This document shows positions 44,647 through 54,619 of a stretch of DNA of 64,000 bases, piece after piece. Location: the NCBI RefSeq assembly GCF_003337555.1, contig NZ_QPJK01000003.1, positions 302,115 through 366,114 on the forward strand, in the 5' to 3' direction. Numbering within the stretch: the stretch's first letter is position 1; every line of letters starts with the position of its first letter. Origin of the DNA: Pseudorhodoferax soli (GTDB lineage: Bacteria > Pseudomonadota > Gammaproteobacteria > Burkholderiales > Burkholderiaceae_C). The notes below the pieces were generated by a model. That model had not been told where the DNA came from. It saw only the letters and a list, made by a program, of their open reading frames with translations, and searched no databases. A program made the position numbers and the translations under genes.

Positions 44647-46130
44647 GATGAGCAGCTGATCTCGATGGAAGAAGCCCAAGCGGGCGGGAAGTCGGCATCG
44701 GCCTCGGAGCCGGGGTGTTCGTCAAATGGGGTCTGCAGCAGCCGGTGCAAGCGTTCCACCTCGGAGAAGTCCTTCTCCTGGGCGCGCCGGATGGCCTGCT
44801 CGGCCAGGTGGTTGCGCAGCACGAACTTGGGGTTGACGGCGTGCATGCGCGCACCGGCCTGCCCCAGGTCTCCACCGGCCATGCGGCGCTGGTACAGCAC
44901 GGCCCAGTCGTCGAAAGCCGCGCCATCCAGGAACAGGTCGCGCACAGGTGCGAGCGCCATGCCGGCGGCCACGGCGCCGGACAGGCGGCGCCAGAAGATG
45001 GTGTAGTCCACGCGCTGGCGCGCCAGCAGCTGCAGCGTGGCTTCGATCAGCGCGCGGTCGTCGTCCAGCGGCTGCGCCAGGCCGAGCTTGGCGCGCATCG
45101 CCGTCTCCAGCGCCTGCGGAAAATCGGCCTTGTAGGTCTCCAGGGCGGCCAGCGCCTGGTCCTGGTCCTCGATCAGGGGCAGCAGCGCCTGCCCCAGGCA
45201 GAACAGGTTCCAGTAGGCCACATTGGGCTGGCGGTTGAAGGCGTAGCGGCCCTGGCTGTCGCTGTGGTTGCAGATGTGGCCGGGGTCGAAGGCATCGAGG
45301 AACTGGAACGGGCCGTAGTCGATGGTCAGGCCCAGGATGCTCATGTTGTCGGTGTTCATCACGCCGTGGCAAAAGCCCACGGCCTGCCATTGCGCGAGCA
45401 TCGCGGCTGTGCGCTGCGTCACGGCCCGCAGCAGCGCGGCGTAGGCATTGCCGCCAAATTCTGCGGCCTGGTCGCGGCACGCAGGATAGTGGCGGTCGAT
45501 GACATGGTCGGCCAGTGCGCGCAACGAGGCGTGGTCGCCATTGGCGGCGAAATGCTCGAAGTGGCCGAAGCGGATGAAGCTGGGCGCCACGCGCGTGACC
45601 ACGGCCGCCGTCTCCAGCGTCTCGCGGCGCACCGGCGCGTCCGAGCCCGTCACGCACAGCGCGCGCGTGGTGGCGACGCCCAGGCCCGCCATGGCCTCGC
45701 TGCACAGGAATTCCCGGATCGACGAGCGCAGCACGGCACGGCCATCGCCCATGCGCGAGTAGGGCGTGCGTCCTGCGCCCTTGAGTTGCAGTTCCAGGCC
45801 ACCGGCGGTCTCCCCGAGCGCGATGGCGCGGCCGTCGCCCAGCTGGCCGGCCCAGACGCCGAACTGGTGGCCACTGTAGACCGAGGCATAGGGTGCGCTG
45901 CCGGGCAGCAGTTGGTTGCCCGTGAAGGCCTGCAGCGCGGCGTCGGACGCGAACCAGTCGGCATCCAGGCCCAGCTGCGCGGCCACCTCCGCGCTGCGGC
46001 CGACCCAGTAGGGGGCCGGCAGAGGCGTGGGCTGCAGGCGCGTGAGGAAGGCCGGTCCCAGATCGGCAAAGCCTGTACGCCAGGCGATGGGCGCGGGGTC
46101 GGCCAGGACGGCCTCGGTGGAAGAGCGCAT
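44643..46130 (-). CDS. selO: Protein adenylyltransferase SelO (YdiU/UPF0061)
   Basis: A 495-residue pseudokinase that transfers AMP to protein hydroxyl groups. Kinase-like elements: [31 protein letters not shown] (nucleotide-binding lysine and arginines), the [20 protein letters not shown] catalytic/metal segment, and [11 protein letters not shown]. Bacterial SelO ends without a selenocysteine; here the C-terminus has a cysteine in EISCSS. In E. coli SelO AMPylates redox proteins during oxidative stress, which fits its coupling to msrB. The start at 46130 matches the family N-terminus. Confidence 0.94.
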   Translation of the reverse strand: MRSSTEAVLADPAPIAWRTGFADLGPAFLTRLQPTPLPAPYWVGRSAEVAAQLGLDADWFASDAALQAFTGNQLLPGSAPYASVYSGHQFGVWAGQLGDGRAIALGETAGGLELQLKGAGRTPYSRMGDGRAVLRSSIREFLCSEAMAGLGVATTRALCVTGSDAPVRRETLETAAVVTRVAPSFIRFGHFEHFAANGDHASLRALADHVIDRHYPACRDQAAEFGGNAYAALLRAVTQRTAAMLAQWQAVGFCHGVMNTDNMSILGLTIDYGPFQFLDAFDPGHICNHSDSQGRYAFNRQPNVAYWNLFCLGQALLPLIEDQDQALAALETYKADFPQALETAMRAKLGLAQPLDDDRALIEATLQLLARQRVDYTIFWRRLSGAVAAGMALAPVRDLFLDGAAFDDWAVLYQRRMAGGDLGQAGARMHAVNPKFVLRNHLAEQAIRRAQEKDFSEVERLHRLLQTPFDEHPGSEADADFPPAWASSIEISCSS

Positions 46131-46186
46131 GGCCCGATTGTCGGCCAGGCCGGTAAACCCCGGCCGCCTGGGGCTACCGAGGGAGT

Positions 46187-47221
46187 TCAGCAGCCGATCT
46201 GGGCGCGGTACTGGGCCGGCGGCACGCCGAACCAGCGCTTGCAGGCGCGGTGGAAGTTGCTGCTGTCCACATAGCCCAGCAGATCGGACACATCGGCGAG
46301 GCTGTGCCGCTGCTCGGCCAGGTACTGCTGGGCCAGTTCGTGGCGCGTGCTGTCGAGCAGGGCCTGGTAGGACACCTGTTCCTCCTGCAGCCGGCGTTGC
46401 AGCGTGCGCTCGGCCAGGCCCAGACCCTTGGCGACCACCTCCCGGCGCGGCTCTCCCTGGTTCAGCAGGCGCGCGATCTCGCTGCGCACGCGGCTTGCCG
46501 TGCTGGTCTGGCCCAGCTGTGCGAGCTGCTTGTCCAGCAGCGCTTCCAGCATGCCGGCCAGTTCGGCGTCGTAGGTTGGAACCGGGCGGTCCAGGTCGCT
46601 GCGCGCGATTAGCATGCGGTTGGCCGGCGCGCCGAAGCGCAGCGCACAGCCGAAGGCGGCGCGCTGGGCAGTGTCGTCCGCGGGCTGGGCGTCGGCCAGT
46701 TCCACGAGCAGTGGATCGAATTCCTGGCGCGTGAGCCATTGGCACAGCATCAGCGTGGCGAGCATGGCGTACTCCACGCGCTGGCGCGGGATCGGCAGCG
46801 TGCCGCCCGTGTGCACCGTGATCAGCCAGATGCCGCGTGCCTCCAGCTGCAGCGAAAAACCTGTCGCGTCCGAGATCACGGCCATGTAGCGCGCCAGGTG
46901 GGCCAGCGCGCGGCCCAGGTCGGGGCTGCAACTCATCACGTGGCCCACGGTGCCAGTGTTGCTGTGGGTGGCGGCCAAATGGCGCTGCAGGCCGAGCGTG
47001 GGCTTGCCCGCGCGCGCCACGGCCAACTGCCACAGCCGCGTGATCTGGTCGACCGGGATGCGCGCGTTCTGCCGGTGCAGTGTGGCGGCGTCGAAGCCCG
47101 CGTCGCGCAGCAAGCCGGGCACGTCCAGCCCTTCGGCCTCGAACATGGTCAGCACGCCCGTGAGCCAGGCGGCCGAACTCGTGCGCACGGGCAGGTAGGG
47201 GAGAGTGGCTCCTGAAGTCAT
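46187..47221 (-). CDS. AraC-family transcriptional regulator with arabinose-binding-type N-domain
   Basis: A 344-residue regulator. The N-terminal ~200 residues resemble the OruR-type ligand domain ([27 protein letters not shown]), and the C-terminal AraC helix-turn-helix pair spans roughly residues 240-340 ([47 protein letters not shown]). The start at 47221 excludes a long unsupported upstream extension. It is divergent from the carboxylesterase gene with a 146-base spacer, so it is the likely regulator of that gene. Confidence 0.9.
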   Translation of the reverse strand: MTSGATLPYLPVRTSSAAWLTGVLTMFEAEGLDVPGLLRDAGFDAATLHRQNARIPVDQITRLWQLAVARAGKPTLGLQRHLAATHSNTGTVGHVMSCSPDLGRALAHLARYMAVISDATGFSLQLEARGIWLITVHTGGTLPIPRQRVEYAMLATLMLCQWLTRQEFDPLLVELADAQPADDTAQRAAFGCALRFGAPANRMLIARSDLDRPVPTYDAELAGMLEALLDKQLAQLGQTSTASRVRSEIARLLNQGEPRREVVAKGLGLAERTLQRRLQEEQVSYQALLDSTRHELAQQYLAEQRHSLADVSDLLGYVDSSNFHRACKRWFGVPPAQYRAQIGC

Positions 47222-47367
47222 CGGTTTGGCTCGCTTGCGATAGCGGTGTTCGTGCGGACCGCTTCTAGACTTTCTCTTGGCAACTGCCCGAAGCGGCGCA
47301 GTATGGACGAGGCTCCGCTGCGCGCGCATTCCGAATAACCCCCGAAGCACGGGACAAGGAGACAAGC

Positions 47368-49101
47368 ATGCGTACAGCTTTTTCAGCAACACCCGCGTGT
47401 GTGCAGCGCACCGCCGCGGTGCTGGTTCTTGCGGCCTGCGCGGGGCTCGCCAGCTGCGGCGGCTCCGACGACGACGCGCCCACCGTGCGCAGCACCGCGG
47501 CAGGCAAGCTGCAGGGCGTGGACGACAGCGCGCGCAACGGCACCTGGGCCTGGAAGGGCGTGCGCTATGCCCAGCCGCCCGTGGGCGCGCTGCGCTGGCG
47601 TGCGCCGCTCGCCCCCGAGGCCTGGACCGGCGTGCGCCAGGCCGACCAGTTCGGCCCGGCCTGCCTGCAGATCGGCCGCATGTTCGGCCCGGGTGCCAAC
47701 AACCGCTTCGACGAGACCATCGCCACCACCATGGGGCAGCCGCTGGGCAGCGAGGACTGCCTGACGCTGAACATCTGGCGGCCGGCCACGGAAGACGCCA
47801 AGCTCCCCGTGCTGCTGTTCATCCACGGCGGCAGCAACATCTCGGGCTACACGGCCGACCCCCTGTACGACGGCGCGGCGCTGGCCAAGGCCGCCAACGC
47901 CGTGGTCGTCACAGCAAACTACCGGCTCGGCGTGCTGGGCTTTCTCAACCTGGCGCAGCTCAAGGTGGGCGGCACGGGCGGCGACGACTCGGGCAACTTC
48001 GCGCTGCTCGACAACATGGCCGCGCTGCGCTGGCTGCGCAGCAACGCTGCGGCCTTCGGTGGCGATGCAGACAACATCACGGTCTCGGGCGAATCGGCCG
48101 GCGCGAACAACGTGCTGGCCGTCATGACCTCGCCCATGGCCCGGGGCCTGTTCCACAAGATCGTGGCGCTGAGCGGTGGCATCTCGCTGGCCAGCGACCT
48201 GCCGGCCGGCGCCTCGCCGGCGCTGAACCCGCTGGCGACCTGGCAGGCCCATGGCGAGTCGGTGCTGCTGAACCTGCTCGTGGCCGACGGCACGGCCGGC
48301 GACCTGGCCGCAGCCAGGGCGCACGTGGCCACGCGCACGGCAGCGCAAATCGCCGACTACCTGCGCGCCAAGGATGGCGGTACGGTGCTGACCACCGCGC
48401 TGGCCAAGGGCCTGAACACCGGCAATCCGATCCCCGACGGCACGGTGGTGCCACTCGACCCGATCGCCGCCATCGCAGCGGGCCAGCATGTCAACGTACC
48501 GACGCTGATCGGCAACACGCGCGACGAGGGCAAGCTGTTCGCCGGCCTGCTGCCGGCCTTCGGGCTGCCCGCCGGCTACATCGTGGACGACGCCGCGCGC
48601 TTCCTGATGATGGCGCGCTTCAATCCCGATGCCGCCACCACGCTCACCACCGCCGACATCGTCCACGCGGCCTACCTGCCCGTGGCCACCGCCGTCACCG
48701 GCTATGACGCGAGGACCAGGCTCATCACCCAGGCGCTGTTCGAGGCCAACAGCCAGAACCTGCTGTCCACGCTGACCGCGCAGCAGCCCAAGCTCTGGCA
48801 GTACCGATTCGACTGGGCGCAGGAAGCCTATCCCTGGAACGAGGTCTACGGCGCGGCCCATGCCTTCGACCTGGCCTTCCTATTCGGCAACTTCGGCCCA
48901 TCGGTGGTCGGCCAGGTGGTCGGGGGCAACGCCAACCGCGCGGGCCGGCTCGCCTTGTCGAACGCCATGATGGCCAGCCTGGGGGCCTTCATGCGCACGG
49001 GCGATCCGAACGCCAGCGCGTTGGGCGCGGCCTGGTCGCCCTGGCCGTCCAAGCTGCTGCTGGATGCGACGCCGACCGCGCTCAACACCCGGGCGCAGTG
49101 A
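47368..49101 (+). CDS. Type B carboxylesterase/lipase, lipoprotein
   Basis: A 577-residue alpha/beta hydrolase. It has a lipoprotein signal with lipobox cysteine at about C30 (GLASC), followed by a Ser/Gly/Asp linker (GGSDDDAP), so it should be membrane-anchored outside the cytoplasm. The oxyanion motif is HGGS (153-156), and the nucleophile S243 lies in GESAGANN. The acid and histidine are in IGNTRDEGK and the EVYGAAHAFDLAFLF region. The ATG follows AAGGAG. It would hydrolyse ester bonds of carboxylic esters or lipids; substrate unknown. Confidence 0.9.
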   Translation: MRTAFSATPACVQRTAAVLVLAACAGLASCGGSDDDAPTVRSTAAGKLQGVDDSARNGTWAWKGVRYAQPPVGALRWRAPLAPEAWTGVRQADQFGPACLQIGRMFGPGANNRFDETIATTMGQPLGSEDCLTLNIWRPATEDAKLPVLLFIHGGSNISGYTADPLYDGAALAKAANAVVVTANYRLGVLGFLNLAQLKVGGTGGDDSGNFALLDNMAALRWLRSNAAAFGGDADNITVSGESAGANNVLAVMTSPMARGLFHKIVALSGGISLASDLPAGASPALNPLATWQAHGESVLLNLLVADGTAGDLAAARAHVATRTAAQIADYLRAKDGGTVLTTALAKGLNTGNPIPDGTVVPLDPIAAIAAGQHVNVPTLIGNTRDEGKLFAGLLPAFGLPAGYIVDDAARFLMMARFNPDAATTLTTADIVHAAYLPVATAVTGYDARTRLITQALFEANSQNLLSTLTAQQPKLWQYRFDWAQEAYPWNEVYGAAHAFDLAFLFGNFGPSVVGQVVGGNANRAGRLALSNAMMASLGAFMRTGDPNASALGAAWSPWPSKLLLDATPTALNTRAQ

Positions 49102-49126
49102 CCATCGGCGCGGCAAGGCGTACGGG

Positions 49127-49144
49127 TAAATACCGAACGGTCGT
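49127..49144 (+). promoter_or_regulatory. Candidate fatty-acid regulator operator before the acyl-CoA ligase
   Basis: GAACGGTCGT (49135-49144) follows a TAAATA -10-like hexamer (49127-49132) by two bases. The same ten-base core occurs just after the -10-like box of the beta-oxidation operon at 56308. This copy has a weaker right arm (CGTGC instead of CGTTC). Confidence 0.45.
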
Positions 49145-49194
49145 GCCATTACGATGCAGGCCTTTGAAAACAAGCGTTCCTGGGAGCCAAAGCC

Positions 49195-50838
49195 ATGCTG
49201 GGTCTGATGCAGAACCAACCCCTCCTGATCTCGTCGCTGATCGACTTCGCCGAGCGCCACCACGGCGATGGCGAGATCGTCTCGCGCCGTGTCGAAGGTG
49301 ATTTCCACCGTTACGCCTGGCGCGACGTGGCACAGCGCGCACGCCAGGTCGCCAACGGCCTGGACAGCTGGGGCCTGGGTTTCGGCGAGCGCGTCGCCAC
49401 GCTGGCCTGGAACGGCTACCGCCACCTGGAGCTGTACTTCGGCGTGAGCGGCTCGGGCCGGGTGCTGCACACCGTCAACCCGCGCCTGCATCCCGAGCAG
49501 ATTGCCTGGATCGTGAACCACGCCGAAGACCAGGTGCTGTGTTTCGACCTGAGCTTCCTGCCCATCGTGCAGGCCATCCAGGCCAATTGCCCCACCGTCA
49601 AACACTGGGTCGCGCTGTGCGATGCGGACAAGCTGCCCGCCGGCAGCGGCGTTCCCGGCCTCAAGAGCTACGACGCGTGGCTCGCCGACCAGGCCAGCAC
49701 CTACCAATGGCCGGTGTTCGACGAGAACACCGCCTCCAGCATGTGCTACACGAGCGGCACCACGGGCAACCCCAAGGCCGCGCTGTACAGCCACCGCTCG
49801 ACCACGCTGCACGCCTACGCCGCCGCGCTGCCCGACGTGATGGGCATCAGCGCACGCGACGCCATCCTGCCGGTCGTGCCCATGTTCCACGTCAATGCCT
49901 GGGGCATTCCGTACTCGGCCGCGCTGACGGGCGCCAAGCTGGTGTTCCCCGGCCCGGCCATGGACGGCAAGTCGATCTACGAATTGATCGAGGCCGAGAA
50001 GGTCAGCTATGCCGCCGGCGTGCCCACCGTCTGGCAGATGCTGCTGATGCACATGAAGCCCGCGGGGCTCAAGTTCTCCACGCTCAAGCGCACGGTGATC
50101 GGCGGCTCGGCCTGCCCGCCGGCCATGATCAACGCCTTCCGCGACGACTACGGCGTGGAGGTGCTGCACGCCTGGGGCATGACCGAGATGTCGCCGCTGG
50201 GCACGCTGTGCACGCTCAAGAACAAGCACCTGGACCTGCCCAAGGATGAGCAGATGAAGATCCTGCTCAAGCAGGGGCGGGCCATCTACGGCGTGGACAT
50301 GAAGATCGTCGGCGCCAATGGCGAAGACCTGCCGTTCGACGGCAAGGCCGCGGGCGACCTGCTGGTCCGCGGCCCCTGGGTGGTGCGCGAGTACTTCAAG
50401 GGCGAGGGCGGCTCGCCGCTGGTGCGCGACGCCCAGGGTGTCGAGTGGTTCCCGACCGGCGACGTGGCCACCATCGACGCCGACGGCTTCATGCAGATCA
50501 CCGACCGCAGCAAGGACGTGATCAAGTCTGGCGGGGAGTGGATCAGCTCGATCGACATCGAGAACATCGCTGTCGCCCATCCGGCCGTGGCCATGGCGGC
50601 CTGCATCGGCGTGTTCCATCCCAAGTGGGACGAGCGGCCCATCGTGGTCGTCGTCAAGAAACCCAATGCCGAGGTGAGCCGCGACGAGCTGCTCAAGTTC
50701 TACGAAGGCAAGACCGCCAAGTGGCAGATCCCGGACGACGTCGTCTTCGTCGATGCCATCCCGCTGGGCGCGACCGGCAAGATGCTCAAGACGCGGCTGC
50801 GCGAGCAGCTGAAGGACTACCGTCTGCCCGGCCTGTGA
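49195..50838 (+). CDS. Medium/long-chain acyl-CoA ligase (AMP-forming)
   Basis: A 547-residue member of the adenylate-forming enzymes that activates a carboxylic acid as acyl-AMP and then acyl-CoA. Motifs: the P-loop [22 protein letters not shown], the hinge aspartate/arginine region [30 protein letters not shown], and the catalytic C-terminal lysine in [10 protein letters not shown]. Overall it resembles fatty-acyl- and 3-methylmercaptopropionyl-CoA ligases. With the beta-oxidation genes at 56-62 kb it probably feeds acyl-CoA into that pathway. The start follows GGGAG; a second Met four codons on is possible. Confidence 0.92.
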   Translation: MLGLMQNQPLLISSLIDFAERHHGDGEIVSRRVEGDFHRYAWRDVAQRARQVANGLDSWGLGFGERVATLAWNGYRHLELYFGVSGSGRVLHTVNPRLHPEQIAWIVNHAEDQVLCFDLSFLPIVQAIQANCPTVKHWVALCDADKLPAGSGVPGLKSYDAWLADQASTYQWPVFDENTASSMCYTSGTTGNPKAALYSHRSTTLHAYAAALPDVMGISARDAILPVVPMFHVNAWGIPYSAALTGAKLVFPGPAMDGKSIYELIEAEKVSYAAGVPTVWQMLLMHMKPAGLKFSTLKRTVIGGSACPPAMINAFRDDYGVEVLHAWGMTEMSPLGTLCTLKNKHLDLPKDEQMKILLKQGRAIYGVDMKIVGANGEDLPFDGKAAGDLLVRGPWVVREYFKGEGGSPLVRDAQGVEWFPTGDVATIDADGFMQITDRSKDVIKSGGEWISSIDIENIAVAHPAVAMAACIGVFHPKWDERPIVVVVKKPNAEVSRDELLKFYEGKTAKWQIPDDVVFVDAIPLGATGKMLKTRLREQLKDYRLPGL

Positions 50839-50947
50839 CGGCTTGGTGAGCCGCGCACGACACCGCCTAGGGCAATCCCTCAGCGGTGGTGCAAACGAAG
50901 ACTTGTAATCTGCCCGCACTTTTTTCAGACCACTAGGAGACAAACGA

Positions 50948-52180
50948 ATGAAGCCTGTTGTACGAATCGTTGCAGCCACCGTGCTGATGGCCTGTGCGAT
51001 GGGCGCTTTCGCCCAGAAGGGCGAGACGGTCAAGATCGCGTGGATCGACCCGCTGTCGGGCCTGATGGGCCCGGTGGGCAACAACCAGGTCAAGAGCTTC
51101 CAGTTCTTCGCCGAGAAGTTCAACCAGAGCAACCCGGCCGGCGTGAAGTTCGAAGTGATTCCCTTCGACAACAAGCTGAGCCCGGCCGAAAGCCTCAACG
51201 CACTGAAGGCCGCGCTCGACCAGGGCGTGCGCTACATCACGCAGGGCAATGGCTCTTCCGTCGCCGCCGCGCTGATCGACGCCATCGACAAGCACAACGC
51301 ACGCAACCCGGGCAAGGAGGTGATCTACCTCAACCACTCGGCCGTCGACCCGGACTTCACCAACAGCAAGTGCAACTACTGGCACTTCCGCTTCGATGCC
51401 GACACCTCCATGAAGCTGGAGGCGCTGACCACCTACATGAAGGACCAGCCGGACATCAAGAAGGTCTACCTGCTCAACCAGAACTACTCGCACGGCCAGC
51501 AGGTGGCCAAGTTCTCCAAGGAGATCATGGCGCGCAAGCGGCCCGATGTGCAGTTCGTCGGTGAAGACCTGCATCCGCTGGCCCAGGTGCGCGATTTCGC
51601 GCCCTACATCGCCAAGATCAAGGCCTCCGGTGCAGACACCGTGATCACCGGCAACTGGGGTTCCGACCTCGCGCTGCTGATCAAGGCGGCCAACGAAGGC
51701 GGCTACAACGGCAAGTTCTACACCTACTACGCCGGCGTCACCGGCACCCCCACGGCGCTGGGCCAGGGCGGTGCGGGCCGCGTCTACCAGGTCGCCTACA
51801 ACCACTACAACATGGGTGGCCAGATGGGCAAGTGGATGACCGAGTTCAACACCAAGTTCAAGGACGACTTCTACACCGGCTCGGTGATCCACATCTACTC
51901 GGCGCTGTCCGAGGCCATGGCCAAGGCCAAGTCGACCGATCCGGTGAAGGTGGCGGCCGCCATGGAGGGCCTCAAGTTCAAGAGCTTCAACGGCGATGTG
52001 GAGATGCGCAAGAGCGACCACCAGCTGCAGCAGCCGCTGTACCTCAGCGTCTGGCAGAAGGCGGACACCAAGTATCCCTACAGCCCCGAGAACACCGGCA
52101 TGACGCTGGCGCCGGTGCAGACCTTCGAGTCGTACGTGTCCAGCACGCCCACCAGCTGCCAGATGAAGCGGCCCGGCTGA
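50948..52180 (+). CDS. Liv-type ABC transporter periplasmic binding protein
   Basis: A 410-residue binding protein with a cleavable signal peptide (MKPVVRIVAATVLMACAMGA then FAQ). The mature protein has the type I periplasmic binding fold: VKIAWIDPLSGLMGPVGNNQV, YITQGNGSSVAAALIDAI, VYLLNQNYSHGQQVAKFSKE, and GADTVITGNWGSDLALLIKAA. It delivers a branched-chain amino acid or a related carboxylated ligand to the permease encoded just downstream. A terminator separates it from livH. The ligand is unknown, since this family also serves urea, amides and aromatic acids. Confidence 0.92.
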   Translation: MKPVVRIVAATVLMACAMGAFAQKGETVKIAWIDPLSGLMGPVGNNQVKSFQFFAEKFNQSNPAGVKFEVIPFDNKLSPAESLNALKAALDQGVRYITQGNGSSVAAALIDAIDKHNARNPGKEVIYLNHSAVDPDFTNSKCNYWHFRFDADTSMKLEALTTYMKDQPDIKKVYLLNQNYSHGQQVAKFSKEIMARKRPDVQFVGEDLHPLAQVRDFAPYIAKIKASGADTVITGNWGSDLALLIKAANEGGYNGKFYTYYAGVTGTPTALGQGGAGRVYQVAYNHYNMGGQMGKWMTEFNTKFKDDFYTGSVIHIYSALSEAMAKAKSTDPVKVAAAMEGLKFKSFNGDVEMRKSDHQLQQPLYLSVWQKADTKYPYSPENTGMTLAPVQTFESYVSSTPTSCQMKRPG

Positions 52181-52219
52181 GGTGTGCGTGGTGTTGCGGG
52201 CGGCTTGATGCCGCCCAGC

Positions 52220-52255
52220 GGCCCGACCCAGAGGTTCTGGTTCGGGCCTTTTTTT
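52220..52255 (+). terminator. Rho-independent terminator between the binding-protein gene and livH
   Basis: GGCCCGA (52220-52226) pairs with TCGGGCC (52242-52248), the inner CCAGA/TCTGG extends the stem, and seven T residues follow. It would reduce expression of the membrane and ATPase genes relative to the binding protein. Confidence 0.88.
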
Positions 52256-52289
52256 GCAGTGCGGCCCAGGTGGCCGTTAAGGTGAGGTG

Positions 52290-53324
52290 ATGGAGTTCTT
52301 CACGATCTCGATGCTCAACGGGCTGAGCTACGGCCTGCTGCTGTTCCTGCTCAGTTCCGGGCTGACGCTGATCTTCAGCATGATGGGCGTGCTCAACTTC
52401 GCGCACGCCAGCTTCTACATGCTGGGCGCCTACGCGGGCTACACCGTGTCGCAGCTGGTCGGCTTCTGGCCGGCGCTGGTGCTGGCGCCCATCGTGGTGG
52501 GCGTGCTGGGCTCGCTATTCGAGCGGCTGTGCCTGCGCAAGGTCCACAAGTACGGGCATGTGCCCGAACTGCTGGTGACCTTCGGCCTGTCCTTCGTGGT
52601 CCTGGAGATCGTGCAGCTGGTCTGGGGCCGCACGGCCGTGCCCTTCACGCCGCCGCCCGTGCTGCAGGGGCCGGCGTTCACGCTGGTCCAACACTCCGTC
52701 GACGGGCTCGGCGTGGTCTGGGGCGCTGCGCCGGCCGCCATGTGCCAGGCGGCGGACGCCGCCGTGCGCGTGGTCTGCTCGCCGTTCCCAGCGACGCGCG
52801 GCTTCATGATGCTGGTGGCCGTGTTCATGCTGGTGGCGGTCTGGTTGCTGCTCACGCGCACGCGCATCGGCCTCGTGATCCAGGCCGCGCTGACGCACCC
52901 CGAGGCCGTGGAATCGCTGGGCCACAACGTGCCGCGCGTCTTCATGCTGGTGTTCGGTGCGGGCGCCGCGCTGGCGGGCCTCGCCGGCGTGATCGGCGGC
53001 AGCACCTTCGTGACCGAGCCGGCGATGGCGGCCACGGTGGGCTCCATCATCTTCGTGGTGGTCGTCGTGGGGGGCATGGGATCGCTGTCGGGCGCCTTCC
53101 TCGCGTCCATCCTGATCGGCGTGATCCAGACCTTCGCCGTGGCGATGGACGGCTCGCTGCTGGGCCTGCTGCGCAGCATGGGCATGGAGCCGGGTCCCGC
53201 CGCCAGCAGCAATTCGCTGCTCACGCTCACGGTCTCGCAGGTGGCACCCATCCTGCCGTACCTGTTCCTCGTGCTGATCCTGATCTTCCGGCCCAAGGGC
53301 CTGCTCGGAAGCCGGGAGGGCTGA
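52290..53324 (+). CDS. livH: Branched-chain amino acid ABC transporter permease LivH-type
   Basis: A 344-residue inner-membrane permease with about eight helices. Landmarks are LNGLSYGLLLFLLSSGLTLIF, GVLNFAHASFYMLGAY, and the C-terminal GGMGSLSGAFLASILIGV ATPase-coupling loop region. A segment around residues 130-165 (APAAMCQAADAAVRVVCSPF) is longer than in E. coli LivH. The ATG at 52290 follows AAGGTGAGG; a GTG one codon earlier is possible. It is the first of four closely spaced liv genes. Confidence 0.92.
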   Translation: MEFFTISMLNGLSYGLLLFLLSSGLTLIFSMMGVLNFAHASFYMLGAYAGYTVSQLVGFWPALVLAPIVVGVLGSLFERLCLRKVHKYGHVPELLVTFGLSFVVLEIVQLVWGRTAVPFTPPPVLQGPAFTLVQHSVDGLGVVWGAAPAAMCQAADAAVRVVCSPFPATRGFMMLVAVFMLVAVWLLLTRTRIGLVIQAALTHPEAVESLGHNVPRVFMLVFGAGAALAGLAGVIGGSTFVTEPAMAATVGSIIFVVVVVGGMGSLSGAFLASILIGVIQTFAVAMDGSLLGLLRSMGMEPGPAASSNSLLTLTVSQVAPILPYLFLVLILIFRPKGLLGSREG

Positions 53325-53326
53325 CC

Positions 53327-54619
53327 ATGCACAAGACCCACTACAGCTTCAAGCCCTGGAACGTCGGCCGCCTCGTCGTCTGGGGCCTGTTCGCGCTCGT
53401 GATGGCGGTGGCGCCGCTGCTGTTCACGAGCAACCTGTCGGCGACCATGCTGTCGCAGATGGGCATCGCCATCATCGCCTGCCTCTCCTACAACATGCTG
53501 CTGGGCCAAGGCGGCATGCTGAGCTTCGGCCACGCGGTCTACACCGGCCTGGGCTCCTACGTCGCGATCCACGCGCTGAACATGCTGACCAAGGGGCAGC
53601 TGCCGATTCCGGTCAGCCTCTTGCCCATCGTCGGCGGCATCGCGGGCATGTTCTTCGCCGTGCTGTTCGGCTTCGTCACGACCAAGAAGGCCGGCACGCC
53701 GTTCGCGATGATCACGCTGGGCATGGCCGAGCTGGTGTTCGCGATGTCGCTGATGTTCTCGGGCTTCTTTGGCGGCGAGGCCGGCGTGAGCGGCGACCGC
53801 GTGGCCGGCAAGCCCTTCTTCGGCATCACCTACGGGCCGCAGATCCAGGTCTACTATCTGATCGCCGTCTACACCTTCGTCTGCGTGGCCGCCATGTTCG
53901 CGTTCACGCGCACGCCACTGGGCCGCATGCTCAACGCCGTGCGCGACAACGCCGAGCGCGTGGAGTTCATCGGCTACAGCACGCGGCGCGTGCGCTACAT
54001 CGCCTTCATCATCGCCGGCTTCTTCGCCGGCATCGCGGGCGGCCTGGGGGCGCTGAACTTCGAGATCGTGACGGCCGAGGTGGTGGGCGCGGGGCGCTCG
54101 GGCGGCTACCTGCTGTTCACCTTCCTGGGCGGGGCGACCTTCTTCTTCGGCCCCATCATCGGCGGCATCCTGATGGTGCTGGCCTTCGTGCTGCTGTCCG
54201 AGTTCACCAAGGCCTGGCTGCTGTACCTGGGCCTGGTGTTCCTGTTCATGGTCATGTATGCGCCGGGTGGCATCGCCAGCCTGATCATGATGAACCTGCG
54301 CGTGGCGGCCTTCGGGCAGCTGCGCCGCCTGTGGACCTCCTACCTTGCGCTGGGCGGCACGGCACTGGTGCTGCTGGCCGGCGCGGCAGCGATGGTCGAG
54401 ATGGTCTACCACCTGCAGCTCGGTGCGGCCATGGGCTCGGAACTGCATTTCCTGGGCGCCACGCTCGACGTGGCGAGCGTGGACAGCTGGTTCGGCTGCA
54501 TCTTCGTGCTGCTGACCGGCATCGGCCTGTTCGAGGTGGCGCGCCGCAGCTTCATGCACGACTGGGGCGAGGCCCAGGTCGCGATCGAGAAGGAAATCAA
54601 ACGGCGGGAGGCCGCGTGA
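53327..54619 (+). CDS. livM: Branched-chain amino acid ABC transporter permease LivM-type
   Basis: A 430-residue permease. The core matches LivM (MGIAIIACLSYNMLLGQGGMLSFGHAVY, GTPFAMITLGMAELVFAMSL, ERVEFIGYSTRRVRYIAFII, GGATFFFGPIIGGILMV). The C-terminus carries an extra ~80-residue region with another hydrophobic helix (GGTALVLLAGAAAMVEMVYHL) and a charged tail. It starts two bases after the livH stop, and its own stop overlaps livG (GTGA). Confidence 0.92.
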   Translation: MHKTHYSFKPWNVGRLVVWGLFALVMAVAPLLFTSNLSATMLSQMGIAIIACLSYNMLLGQGGMLSFGHAVYTGLGSYVAIHALNMLTKGQLPIPVSLLPIVGGIAGMFFAVLFGFVTTKKAGTPFAMITLGMAELVFAMSLMFSGFFGGEAGVSGDRVAGKPFFGITYGPQIQVYYLIAVYTFVCVAAMFAFTRTPLGRMLNAVRDNAERVEFIGYSTRRVRYIAFIIAGFFAGIAGGLGALNFEIVTAEVVGAGRSGGYLLFTFLGGATFFFGPIIGGILMVLAFVLLSEFTKAWLLYLGLVFLFMVMYAPGGIASLIMMNLRVAAFGQLRRLWTSYLALGGTALVLLAGAAAMVEMVYHLQLGAAMGSELHFLGATLDVASVDSWFGCIFVLLTGIGLFEVARRSFMHDWGEAQVAIEKEIKRREAA

